A stretch of 64,000 nt of DNA from Aequorivita xiaoshiensis (GTDB lineage Bacteria; Bacteroidota; Bacteroidia; Flavobacteriales; Flavobacteriaceae). The DNA lies in the NCBI RefSeq assembly GCF_022008395.1, contig NZ_JAIRBB010000012.1:22143-86142 (forward strand). The letters run 5' to 3'. Shown piece by piece: positions 29,178 to 37,384 of the stretch. Every line of letters starts with the position of its first letter. The stretch's first letter is position 1. Under the pieces are notes generated by a model that saw only the letters and a list, made by a program, of their open reading frames with translations, made no database searches and was not told where the DNA came from. A program made the position numbers and the translations under genes.

Positions 29178-30032
29178 ATGATATTAAATTGTAGAAGCCT
29201 AATAAGACTATATTTAGTATTAGGATTTTTGACTGTATTTTACGGATGTAGCGATAATAATGAAAAAATAGCTGTAAATAAAACAGGTGAAACGCTTATC
29301 GAACGAGTACTAGCACCAGAGGGCTATGAGTGGATAGTCGAAGACAGTGGCTCATTTGGTGAGTTCTTACAAAATACAAATTTGAAAAAAGACGGAAGCC
29401 CTATATTAGACTATAATCAAAAATCAATTAGAAATCAGTCTGAACACATTGCGATTTTGGATTATGATATAGGCAATAAAGATTTGCAACAATGTGCGGA
29501 CGCAATTATTAGATTAAGGGCTGAGTATTTATTTGAAAAGGAACGATTTGATGAAATTAGTTTTCACTTCACAAACGGAGATTCTTTCAGTTGGAATGAT
29601 TATAAAAACGGAATTAGACCTAAATTACTAAGTCCTTCTAAGGTTTCGTTTGAGCAAGTAGCCAGCAAAAATGATAGCTACGAAAGTTTCAGGAAGTACC
29701 TCGATGTTGTCTTTATGTACGCAGGAACTATTTCTTTGAATAATGAAACAAAAAAAGTAACAAATAACAGTGAAATTAAAACTGGTGATTTTTTAGTTAC
29801 GCCTGGAAGTCCTGGCCACGCCGTGATTGTAGTAGGAAGAGCAATTAACAAAAATGGAGATATCGTTTATTTGTTAGCAGAAGGGTACACACCTGCACAA
29901 TCTATACACGTGCTAACAAATCCTTATAATAGCAAAATCAACCCCTGGTATACACTGGATGTTGCTAAAAAGTCTACCATAACGGCAAGGTATTTATTTA
30001 GAAAAACCAATATACGCACCTTTAAAAATTAG
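29178..30032 (+). CDS. DUF4846 lipoprotein
   Basis: The 284-aa protein has a lipoprotein signal ending 'FYGCSDN', then a domain matching DUF4846 as I recall it: an N-terminal 'GYEWIVEDSGSFGEFLQN', 'QQCADAIIRLRAEYLF', 'HFTNGDSFSW' and a C-terminal 'GDFLVTPGSPGHAVIVVG' with 'LLAEGYTPAQSIHVL' and 'NPWYTLD'. The 'GSPGHAVIVV' segment, with a Cys upstream in 'QQCADA', resembles NlpC/CHAP-like papain folds, and the next gene is a CHAP protein. Function is unknown; cell-wall or peptide hydrolysis is an inference. It is the first of four close genes on this strand. Confidence 0.75.
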   Translation: MILNCRSLIRLYLVLGFLTVFYGCSDNNEKIAVNKTGETLIERVLAPEGYEWIVEDSGSFGEFLQNTNLKKDGSPILDYNQKSIRNQSEHIAILDYDIGNKDLQQCADAIIRLRAEYLFEKERFDEISFHFTNGDSFSWNDYKNGIRPKLLSPSKVSFEQVASKNDSYESFRKYLDVVFMYAGTISLNNETKKVTNNSEIKTGDFLVTPGSPGHAVIVVGRAINKNGDIVYLLAEGYTPAQSIHVLTNPYNSKINPWYTLDVAKKSTITARYLFRKTNIRTFKN

Positions 30033-30088
30033 AGTGACTAAATTTTAACTTAATCTAAAATGTAATTTTAAAAGCTTACGTTTCAAAA

Positions 30089-30685
30089 ATGTTTAAAAAA
30101 TCCCTAACCCTTTCTATACTGTTAATAAGCACACTCTTTGTTTTTATATCTTGTGATAAAATTGAACAAAGATTAAAGTCTAAAAATCTAAAGATTGGTG
30201 ATAAAGTAGATAGCCTAAATGGTGTTTATGTTTATTACAACGCTAATGTTGGAAATGTAAAAGGAAGGAACACTACTGCCGATGGATACAACATCGGACT
30301 AAAATACCAATGTGTTGAATTTGTTAAGCGTTACTATTACGAACATTTAAATCATAAAATGCCAGATAGTTATGGGCATGCAAAAGATTTTTATGAAAAG
30401 GGATTAGGAGATGGAAAAAGAAGTAAGCGAAGAAATTTAATTCAATATTCCAACCCTAGCAATAGTAAACCTAAAGTGGATGATCTTTTAGTTTTTGATG
30501 GCACAACTACCAATAAATATGGACACGTAGCTATTATTTCAAAAGTGACAGATTCCAAAATAGAAATTATCCAACAAAATCCGGGACGCTATGGCCCCTC
30601 ACGAGAAAACTTTAAACTGAAACAAAGCAACGGAAAGTGGAAAATTGGTAATACTAAAATTTTAGGATGGTTACGAAAGGAGTAA
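30089..30685 (+). CDS. CHAP-domain lipoprotein (amidase/peptidase fold)
   Basis: The 198-aa protein has a lipoprotein signal ('FVFISCDK') and a CHAP domain with the catalytic Cys in 'YQCVEFVKRYYYE' and the catalytic His in 'KYGHVAIISKV', followed by 'IIQQNPGRYGPSRENF'. CHAP enzymes cut amide bonds in peptidoglycan or in glutathionylspermidine. With a lipid anchor it would work in the periplasm or at the outer membrane. It follows the DUF4846 gene by 56 bp and is probably co-transcribed. Confidence 0.82.
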   Translation: MFKKSLTLSILLISTLFVFISCDKIEQRLKSKNLKIGDKVDSLNGVYVYYNANVGNVKGRNTTADGYNIGLKYQCVEFVKRYYYEHLNHKMPDSYGHAKDFYEKGLGDGKRSKRRNLIQYSNPSNSKPKVDDLLVFDGTTTNKYGHVAIISKVTDSKIEIIQQNPGRYGPSRENFKLKQSNGKWKIGNTKILGWLRKE

Positions 30686-30732
30686 CTGTTGGTTTTTATT
30701 TTTAGATTTGATAACCTAATATTTACTAGTAA

Positions 30733-31143
30733 ATGAGATTTTTTAGAAATATAGCACTTCTCTTACTTCCATATCTCTTAATGATAATTATCAATGAAGC
30801 CTATCGCCCGACGATAAAGGAAACACCCTATTCGCTGAAAGGAATAACAGCTATAAATTCAGATGTAAGAACGCCGGATAAATGTACATGGGCGGCACAT
30901 AGCGATACTGCGTATTGTAAGCAACACCATGTAAAACTTCTTAAAAACTATATGGAAACTACCGATAAAATCTATTTTGGAGCCATAGGCGCGTTGCGGT
31001 CCACCGGTAACTATGGCGCTGCCAATGTGATTTTTTTGGTTATCCTATTTCCACTAATAATTTGGTATTCATTAGTGAAAATCATTGACTACACTTTAGA
31101 AATTAAAGCACTAAAAAAACAGTACAATGGAAAATCTAAATAA
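30733..31143 (+). CDS. Hypothetical membrane protein (136 aa)
   Basis: The protein has a hydrophobic N terminus (about 5-20), a loop of about 75 residues with 'DKCTWAAHSDTAYCKQHH', and a second helix near 98-118. The Cys and His in the loop are close together and could form a metal or disulphide site. I do not recognise the family. It lies 47 bp after the CHAP gene and overlaps the next gene by 17 bp. Confidence 0.65.
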   Translation: MRFFRNIALLLLPYLLMIIINEAYRPTIKETPYSLKGITAINSDVRTPDKCTWAAHSDTAYCKQHHVKLLKNYMETTDKIYFGAIGALRSTGNYGAANVIFLVILFPLIIWYSLVKIIDYTLEIKALKKQYNGKSK

Positions 31144-31369
31144 TCTATATCAGACGATAATGTATATAGGCGGTGTTGTGTATGCCTATTGCACAGACTT
31201 TACTATCAATCTGGCAAATCTGACAGGTACGTCGTATTACGAAATTAATTTTTTCTTTTTCTGTGTGCTTTTTCCACTCCTAATTATAGTATTACCTGTA
31301 ATTGCTGTAATCCTAAAATATAGATTGCGAGGCTTGAAAAAGCGTACAGGCCTTTATTCGGTTCCTTGA
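31127..31369 (+). CDS. Hypothetical membrane protein (80 aa)
   Basis: The protein has one or two hydrophobic helices (about 12-30 and 43-66, 'FFFFCVLFPLLIIVLPVIAVIL') and a basic end ('YRLRGLKKRTG'). It overlaps the upstream gene by 17 bp, which suggests translational coupling and a joint membrane complex. Family not recognised. Confidence 0.6.
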   Translation: MENLNNLYQTIMYIGGVVYAYCTDFTINLANLTGTSYYEINFFFFCVLFPLLIIVLPVIAVILKYRLRGLKKRTGLYSVP

Positions 31370-31404
31370 AAAGCACTGCTAAAATTATTTTTAGAAAACT
31401 CCAT

Positions 31405-31899
31405 CTACTTCAACAATAACTCCTTAAAAAATGCTTTCACTTCAACTTCAAATATTTCCTCTGGTATTCGATGTTGTAAATCTTGCCTGACTTTAATATT
31501 ATAATTGTCAATTCCGATTGAGTTCGATAAAAATTCTAAAGTTGATTTTGGATCAATAACCTCGTCTTTCGCCCCTAAAACCAGATGTTTTAAGTTGGAA
31601 ATAGGATTTTTAATGTCAGGAATTTCTTGGTGAACAGAACGGTAGGCTAGGGCAGGATTAAATAGTAATGCCGGACGTTGAAACCTGTCTGCTATATAAT
31701 ATGCCGCAAAACCTCCCATGCTACTGCCAATAACGAAATCGATGTTTTTATCGTTGTATAGCTTTATCAAGCTTTCTATACTTCTCTCGTCATTTCTATA
31801 GTCGATTTGAGGCGAATAAACCATTCCGAATTCCTCAAGAATAGCTCGTTTTTCAGTATTAAGACTGCTGTCCAACCCGTGTAGGTAAAGTATGTTCAT
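31405..31899 (-). CDS. YqiA-type alpha/beta hydrolase (esterase)
   Basis: The 164-aa protein has the nucleophile elbow GSSMG in 'VIGSSMGGFAAYYIA', an N-terminal 'ILYLHGLDSS' oxyanion strand, a 'GAKDEVID' acid segment and a His near 'LQHRIPEE'. Size and layout match YqiA/UPF0227 esterases. The natural substrate is unknown. It marks the left edge of the accessory region. Confidence 0.85.
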   Translation of the reverse strand: MNILYLHGLDSSLNTEKRAILEEFGMVYSPQIDYRNDERSIESLIKLYNDKNIDFVIGSSMGGFAAYYIADRFQRPALLFNPALAYRSVHQEIPDIKNPISNLKHLVLGAKDEVIDPKSTLEFLSNSIGIDNYNIKVRQDLQHRIPEEIFEVEVKAFFKELLLK

Positions 31900-32096
31900 G
31901 TAGTTGTTTTTCTTTTTTTATTCATTTATAGCAAGGGCGTCGATATTTTTTTTCCACTCATATATTATGTTTTCTTCCAATCGTGATCGTCAAGTGAAAT
32001 CCAACTAAGATAGTAGACATTATTAAGTTTAATCGAAAACCTTAAGGTTTTAATTCAAGTAATAGTACCATCGTTCCCGCGCGATTGCATCGCGTG

Positions 32097-32240
32097 GTTT
32101 CCTAGGCTTTAATGTAATATCAACTTGTTAATTCTCTTTCTTTATTCGATATCCGCTATTGCTTTTCAGTATTTTGGTCGAGTTGTTGAGCTTTTTAATG
32201 AACGGCAGAAAACCATACGAGAAGACTCGTGCGGTAGCGG
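32097..32240. repeat. Dispersed intergenic repeat, copy 1
   Basis: About 140 bp from 'GGTTTCCTAGGCTTTAA' to 'GCGGTAGCGG' match a second copy near 36114-36280 in the same direction. The core between 32126 and 32195 is nearly identical. On the minus strand both copies end the same short reading frame at a TTA stop (32128 here) with mostly conservative changes ('LNNSTKILKS' here, 'LNYSTKILKD' there). This copy also has an overlapping 20-codon ATG frame at 32195-32257. The 525-bp gap between the esterase gene and the LytTR gene holds nothing else that I recognise. Confidence 0.75.
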
Positions 32241-32424
32241 GTGTAGAAAATTTTCATTGCTTCAGTAATTTTGAAAAACAATGAAACCTAACCTAAATGC
32301 TTTAAGTAGAAAAATTAAATTTTGAAAATTAGAGCATACCATGCAACGGTTCAGATTATGATAAACGATTTTCCGGGTTAATTTTTGTTAAACTTAACAC
32401 CCTAATAATTAAATTTTAAGTACA

Positions 32425-33180
32425 TCAAATCCCAAACAACCATTTTATTTTAGATGTTACTCCTTTTTTCTCATGATCAGCAATTGTAAACGTTTCATTG
32501 CAATCTATTAATGTAAGCTCTTTATTAAATCGCCTATTTATTTTAGATAAATTAATAATCGTACTCTGGTTAATTTTTTCGAAACCATATGGTTCTAATT
32601 TTTTAGAAAGTGCATTAATACTTATTCTTATATTAGGAGAAATAACCTCGTCATTCTCTTTAAAAAAGTGAACACAATTTTTATTTGCTTTTTCACCCTT
32701 TATATTTTTGGACGTTGTAATGTAAAATATTTTATCAGGGTTAAAACCTATATCTTGGTTTACTCCAATGGAAAGTATTAATGATTCTCCTTTCTGTATT
32801 CCGATTTTACTATTTACTCTACCAACAACTTTGTTTTTTAAAATGATTTCAAACTCCTCTATCGCAAAAGGCTTACTTAAATAGCCTGAAATATCTAAAT
32901 GATTAATCACATTCTGCTCATTGTTTCTAGTCGAGGTTAAAAAGATTACTTTTTTATTAGCTCCAATATTTTGTGCTAGTTCAAGACCATTATAACCTGG
33001 CATTTCAAAATCCACGATTAGTAAATCATAGTCCGTTTCGTCAACTTCTTTAAAAGCATTTATGGAACTACTATAGCTTTTAATATGTTTTAAAGCATAA
33101 TTGTTAGCGATAGTGTCAATTTTGCTTTTTACATAGCTTAATGTTTTGGGGTCATCATCAACAAGTATGTAGCGTATCAT
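32425..33180 (-). CDS. LytTR-family response regulator
   Basis: The 251-aa protein has a receiver domain with Asp57 in 'LLIVDFEMPGYNGLEL', Thr/Ser in 'IFLTSTR' and Lys in 'GYLSKPF', then a LytTR-type DNA-binding domain in the last 115 residues ('ISINALSKKLEPYGFEKINQSTIINLSKINR'-like pattern). It directly follows the LytS-like kinase gene with no gap. It likely controls nearby genes such as the small ORF or the viperin gene, but no site is proven. Confidence 0.88.
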   Translation of the reverse strand: MIRYILVDDDPKTLSYVKSKIDTIANNYALKHIKSYSSSINAFKEVDETDYDLLIVDFEMPGYNGLELAQNIGANKKVIFLTSTRNNEQNVINHLDISGYLSKPFAIEEFEIILKNKVVGRVNSKIGIQKGESLILSIGVNQDIGFNPDKIFYITTSKNIKGEKANKNCVHFFKENDEVISPNIRISINALSKKLEPYGFEKINQSTIINLSKINRRFNKELTLIDCNETFTIADHEKKGVTSKIKWLFGI

Positions 33181-34215
33181 TTAATTAATATGTAAAATTA
33201 GTTCTGAGAGGTATTGTCTATTTGAAAGTTCTTTATGTACTAACTTGCTATTAGGATAGTAAGCGTCGAGTAATTGTTGTAAAGCATTTAACCCAAACTG
33301 ATCGGAATGCTCTGTTTTCATTTGATTATTAATTTCTATACTATTTGTTAAACTGTATCTTAGCTGTTGTTGCCCTGTTTCTTCTAAAGTGAGTTTAATA
33401 AAGGAACCTTTCTCATTTAGACTTCCGTGTTTTAAAGCATTTTCTACAAAAGGGAAAAATAGAGTTGGTTTTATTTTTAGCTGTTCTATTCGTCTTTCAC
33501 TCAGCGTATTCTTTATTTCAATATTAGCCTGAGGTTTTAAATACTGAATTAGCTCCATAAACATATTAATATGATTCCATTCTTCCTGTAAGCTAGAATT
33601 TTCTTTATTAAGCGCAGAAACATTGTAATCTAACAGTTTAAAAATTTGTTTTAAAGCTTTTAAAGAGGGTATTTTGATTTCTGGCTTTTTAAAACTGTAA
33701 TAAAACCCTAAAAAAGATTTTTGCTCGTTTTGACTACTTTCTAAATCTATATAAATCTGGTTAATCAAGTTTTTTATAAAATGGGCGCCCAGCCTAGTAT
33801 TATTGGCTTCTACACTTTTAAAAACCACGTAACGTTCATAAGCCTCTTTTTGGTGATTTATAACCTCTTTTTGTTGTGCCATTTCTTTTTCTTTCTGGCT
33901 TAAGGTTTCATTTAATTTTTGCTTGTAGCGCTTTAATTCTACTTTAACCTGTGCATTTTCAGTTTGGCTTGCTATTAGTTGCCTTTGTAATGTCTCTACT
34001 AGGGTTGCTTGAGTTTTTAAACTTTCAATTTTAGTCTTACTAACTTTTAACTCTTTCGTTATTCTTCTATTTTTTTTTCTGAAAGAACGCTTTTTGTAAA
34101 GGTTGTACCAATTGCGAATAACTAAAAGGACTAATAATCCTAAAAGAATAAGTGTTACGGTTTTTAATACTTCATTTTGCTCTATAAGGTCAGAATACGA
34201 AGACTGCTGTAACAT
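33181..34215 (-). CDS. LytS-type sensor histidine kinase
   Basis: The 344-aa kinase has one membrane helix (about 18-36), a long coiled coil (about 45-130), a His_kinase domain with His145 in 'GAHFIKNLINQIY' and an ATP-binding N box in 'FFPFVENALKHGSL'. There is no extracellular sensor domain, so the signal would be sensed in the membrane or cytoplasm. The pair with the LytTR regulator is clear from zero spacing. It is divergent from the small ORF and the viperin gene. Confidence 0.88.
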   Translation of the reverse strand: MLQQSSYSDLIEQNEVLKTVTLILLGLLVLLVIRNWYNLYKKRSFRKKNRRITKELKVSKTKIESLKTQATLVETLQRQLIASQTENAQVKVELKRYKQKLNETLSQKEKEMAQQKEVINHQKEAYERYVVFKSVEANNTRLGAHFIKNLINQIYIDLESSQNEQKSFLGFYYSFKKPEIKIPSLKALKQIFKLLDYNVSALNKENSSLQEEWNHINMFMELIQYLKPQANIEIKNTLSERRIEQLKIKPTLFFPFVENALKHGSLNEKGSFIKLTLEETGQQQLRYSLTNSIEINNQMKTEHSDQFGLNALQQLLDAYYPNSKLVHKELSNRQYLSELILHIN

Positions 34216-34380
34216 AAAGAGTTTGGTAGGTTTGAAATTGGTTGATAATACAGGCTGCTTTTTGTTAAACTTTAAAGAGAATTTAATAAAAACCGGGGGC
34301 TATGTCCCAAATATAGCTTGTATACCCCAAATTATAAAAATAAATTTCATTCTATTTTAAATTAGCCATGAATAAGAAAT

Positions 34381-34399
34381 GTTTGGTAAAGTACCAAAC
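34381..34399. promoter_or_regulatory. Palindrome in the divergent lytS/small-ORF region
   Basis: GTTTGGTA and TACCAAAC form a perfect 8-bp inverted repeat with a 3-base centre, 29 bp before the small ORF start. It is a plausible operator for the LytTR regulator or a small leader hairpin; which one cannot be told. Confidence 0.45.
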
Positions 34400-34427
34400 T
34401 GTTTAAATTTAATTAAAAATAATTTTC

Positions 34428-34568
34428 ATGAGTAATTCAACCCAAAACAATCACAAAGCGAATCAAGCAAATTCAAACAAAGGAACATCTGGAAATAATA
34501 CAGCTAATAGCAAAGTACATGGTAATAGAGGTAAACAGTTAAACCCAAATCAAAAGTCTAAAAAATAA
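34428..34568 (+). CDS. Small Asn/Ser/Lys-rich ORF (46 aa)
   Basis: An ATG frame of 46 codons encodes a low-complexity polar peptide ('MSNSTQNNHKANQANSNKG' at the start, 'QLNPNQKSKK' at the end) with no hydrophobic segment. A palindrome lies before it and a 14-bp hairpin 8 bp after its stop, which together look like a complete small transcription unit. Such peptides occur in bacteroidetes without known function. It could be an mRNA or an RNA regulator. Confidence 0.5.
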   Translation: MSNSTQNNHKANQANSNKGTSGNNTANSKVHGNRGKQLNPNQKSKK

Positions 34569-34576
34569 ACTATATA

Positions 34577-34606
34577 AATCTCGCTTTTAATATTAAAGGC
34601 GAGATT
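34577..34606 (+). terminator. Hairpin after the small ORF
   Basis: AATCTCGCTTTTAA pairs with TTAAAGGCGAGATT (one G-T pair) around a 2-base centre. The following AATTTGCTTTT is a weak T-run, so termination may be partial. Confidence 0.55.
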
Positions 34607-34648
34607 AATTTGCTTTTAAATAATAAAAATAAATCACATTAAATTGAT

Positions 34649-34828
34649 TTGACGGAGGAGAAAAGTCTTTCGCAAGTACACCCATTAGAGAGCAATTTAG
34701 GTGATAATCACCCAGTATTTGACAATCTATCTATGAGTAAACTTTCAGTAGAATGCAACTGTAATATCAATATAGTATTTGATTATACGTTCGGGTCTCA
34801 TTTCATTAAAAACGCATTTAATGTATAA
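34649..34828 (+). CDS. Doubtful 59-aa ORF with TTG start before viperin gene
   Basis: A 60-codon frame begins at TTG and has an internal ATG at 34733. It includes 'LSVECNCNINIVF' and no known domain. There is no convincing ribosome site. It may be part of the viperin leader. Confidence 0.2.
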   Translation: MTEEKSLSQVHPLESNLGDNHPVFDNLSMSKLSVECNCNINIVFDYTFGSHFIKNAFNV

Positions 34829-34923
34829 TTAGAAGTGTCAGATCAAATAGCCTCCAACTAAATTAGATAAAACAACAAAGTAAATGAGATAACAAGTTTA
34901 TAAGAAATTAAATTATCGGGGGT

Positions 34924-35934
34924 ATGAAAACAAATTTTTTAAAGGTTAACAATGTTGATTTTTTAAACAAGACTAATTATTATGGTTTAGTTCTAAATAC
35001 AGATAATTTTACAACTAAAGAAGTTTCTCATCGTACAAATAAACACTACCCTGAATGTAATGGTGTAGGCACGATACCTAGTATTAATTTTCACCTGTGG
35101 GAACCTTGTAACATGAGATGTAAATTTTGCTTTGCAACCTTTCAAGATGTAAAACAAACTATCTTACCAAAGGGACACTTGCCTGAACAGGATGCTTTAA
35201 AAGTAGTAGAGAAAATAGCTGCTGCAGGTTTTAAGAAAATAACTTTTGCAGGTGGTGAGCCTTTACTATGTAAATGGTTGCCAAAATTAATTAAGAAAGC
35301 GAAGCAATTAGGAATGATTACTATGATTGTTACCAATGGTAGTAAATTAACAGATGCTTTTTTAAAGGAAAATAGAGCCTATTTAGATTGGATTGCAGTA
35401 AGTGTAGATAGTTTAGATGAGGATATAAATATTAAATTAGGGAGAGCAGTTATAGGCAAAAAACCATTAAGCAAAGCGTACTATTGTAATCTAGTGGATA
35501 GCATCAAGAAGTATGGTTACGGTTTAAAAATTAATACGGTAGTGAACAAAGTAAACTATAAAGACAACTTTACTGAATTTATTGAATATGCCAAACCAAA
35601 ACGTTGGAAAGTACTACAGGTATTACCAATTATTGGACAAAATGATGATAAAATTCATCAGTTTAAAATTACAGATGCAGAATATACATATTTTGTAAAT
35701 ACACATAAATCAGTAAAAGTGTTAGTGCCAGAATCTAATGAGCAAATAAAGGGGAGTTATGTCATGGTAGATCCTGCAGGACGCTTTTTTGATAATGCAA
35801 TGGGAACGCACAATTATAGTAAACCAATTTTAGAAGTTGGAGTGAAAGAAGCTTTAAATGCAGTTTATTATAATCTTAATAAGTTTTTAAACAGAGGAGG
35901 GGTTTATGATTGGGAGATTACTAAAAATAAGTAA
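34924..35934 (+). CDS. Prokaryotic viperin (antiviral radical SAM enzyme)
   Basis: The 336-aa protein has the radical SAM Cys62/66/69 in 'CNMRCKFCFATF' and GGEP at 110-113. Its C-terminal half follows vertebrate viperin closely: 'YLDWIAVSVDSLDED', 'GLKINTVVNKVN', 'RWKVLQVLPIIG', 'VLVPESNEQIKGSYVMVD' and 'FLNRGGVYDW'. Viperins convert CTP, GTP or UTP to 3'-deoxy-3',4'-didehydro nucleotides that stop viral RNA polymerases; bacterial homologues protect against phages such as T7. Which nucleotide this one uses cannot be read from sequence. It lacks the membrane helix of animal viperin. No nucleotide kinase gene lies beside it. Its neighbours are a LytS/LytTR pair upstream and other predicted defence genes downstream. 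Confidence 0.93.
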   Translation: MKTNFLKVNNVDFLNKTNYYGLVLNTDNFTTKEVSHRTNKHYPECNGVGTIPSINFHLWEPCNMRCKFCFATFQDVKQTILPKGHLPEQDALKVVEKIAAAGFKKITFAGGEPLLCKWLPKLIKKAKQLGMITMIVTNGSKLTDAFLKENRAYLDWIAVSVDSLDEDINIKLGRAVIGKKPLSKAYYCNLVDSIKKYGYGLKINTVVNKVNYKDNFTEFIEYAKPKRWKVLQVLPIIGQNDDKIHQFKITDAEYTYFVNTHKSVKVLVPESNEQIKGSYVMVDPAGRFFDNAMGTHNYSKPILEVGVKEALNAVYYNLNKFLNRGGVYDWEITKNK

Positions 35935-36113
35935 TTTTTAATATATACGAATAGATCATAAAGTATAAAACTTCACAAGCAGCTGAGGTTTTATAAATTT
36001 TTGTAATTTGACTTTTTTCTACTTGTTTAGTCTTTGTAGATTCAATGTTTGTTTGGGATCGAGCGTTCGAAAAACATACGTCTGCTAGCTGCTGCTAAAC
36101 CATTATATCGTCT

Positions 36114-36280
36114 GGTCTCCTAGGCTTTAACGTAGTATCGGTTTGTTAATTCTCTTTCTTTATTCGATATCCGCTATAGTCTTTCAGTATTTTAGTCGAG
36201 TAGTTGAGCTTTTTACTGAAGTGTAGGAAGCCACTCGAGAGAAATGACTTCGTCGAATTTCATTTCATGCGGTAGCGTGG
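36114..36280. repeat. Dispersed intergenic repeat, copy 2
   Basis: This copy matches the repeat at 32097-32240 in the same orientation; it begins 'GGTCTCCTAGGCTTTAA' and ends 'GCGGTAGCGTGG', with about 23 extra bases near 36236-36265. The shared minus-strand frame ends at the TTA at 36146-36148. The rest of the 467-bp gap between the viperin gene and the phosphoesterase gene has no recognised feature. Confidence 0.75.
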
Positions 36281-36401
36281 TTTGGTTTGTAATCAAAGTT
36301 TATTCCAACTAGTGTAGGTGATAACTATGGTTTAAGCTAAATAGTTATAATAAAAAATATCTAGGAGTAATAAGTTAATTCATCATTAAGCAATTTAAAA
36401 T

Positions 36402-37325
36402 TTATAACCTTGGTACATATGTAAAGTTCTGCTCAGACAAGACAAGTTCATCATCAAAACTATAGGCAGCTAAAACCCCTTTCTCCTTTGCAACGCTATA
36501 ATCAAGACAACAAATATTTTCTTTATAGAGTGATGGTTTATTTTTAAGCCAGTAGTGTCCGAAGAAGACATTCTTATCGTCTTTTTCGTAATAGTCTTTA
36601 TTTTTTAATATAGATGTCTCAATTTTTGTGTTGGGTAACCCATCTAATGGGTGTATACAAATAGAGTTGTAAGTCATCTGGGAGGGGTCTTCCCACCATT
36701 TTATTCTCATTTGTGATCGTTCATTGCCATCAGTATCCTTGAACTTACTTCCATTAGGAGTACTAATTTCCTTGCCTTTCAAGGTTACCCCAATCGCCTC
36801 ATTTAATTCTGTTCCAGGTTTTACAGTTTCATGAATTAAATCGCCTGTAATTCTATTGTTATTTAGGTATTTTTTTAAACATGCTATGCTTTTATAATCC
36901 CAACAAGCATGAACCGCTCTTATTTTTTCTGTTTCATAAAATAGGGGGAGTGTTTTAAACCACTCTAAGTACACTTTCAACTCCTCTTCTTTATTTTTAA
37001 ACTGTCTGATGGTTTCGTAATGTTGAAGTATATTTTTTACGGAATGTTCTCTTAAATATCCACCATTTGAATTTATAGTGTGAAACCCTAGCGCATTGTA
37101 TTCGTGGTTGCCCAATAATGCGATTGCACTTTCATTATCGACCATTTGCTTTACAATTTGTAATGTCTCTCTTATTTTCGGTCCCCTATCAATATAGTCG
37201 CCAACGAATAATGCCGTTCTATTAGGATGAGAATAGTATTTGTTTACTTTAGTATACCCTAGTTTTATGAGTAGTTGTTCTAGTTCATCTGCATGGCCGT
37301 GTATATCTCCAATTAAGTCTATCAT
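36402..37325 (-). CDS. Calcineurin-like metallophosphoesterase
   Basis: The 307-aa protein has the metal-binding set of PPP-type phosphatases: 'GDIHGHADELEQLL', 'FVGDYIDRGP', 'LLGNHEYN', the His of 'RAVHACWD' and 'FFGHYWL'. It is close to PrpE/ApaH-like enzymes that split Ap4A or act on phosphoproteins or nucleotides. The gene is 59 bp downstream of the PLD-family gene on the same strand, so the pair is probably one operon. In this setting an attack on nucleotides or nucleic-acid ends is possible but unproven. Confidence 0.85.
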   Translation of the reverse strand: MIDLIGDIHGHADELEQLLIKLGYTKVNKYYSHPNRTALFVGDYIDRGPKIRETLQIVKQMVDNESAIALLGNHEYNALGFHTINSNGGYLREHSVKNILQHYETIRQFKNKEEELKVYLEWFKTLPLFYETEKIRAVHACWDYKSIACLKKYLNNNRITGDLIHETVKPGTELNEAIGVTLKGKEISTPNGSKFKDTDGNERSQMRIKWWEDPSQMTYNSICIHPLDGLPNTKIETSILKNKDYYEKDDKNVFFGHYWLKNKPSLYKENICCLDYSVAKEKGVLAAYSFDDELVLSEQNFTYVPRL

Positions 37326-37384
37326 TAATTATTGTTGAAATTTGGTGTTGTTAATTATATTACTACAAAAATCAATTCATATTT

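Noticed and set aside
34649..34828. Confident small gene before viperin
   Set aside because: It needs a TTG start without a good ribosome site and has no recognisable domain, so it is kept only as a doubtful ORF.
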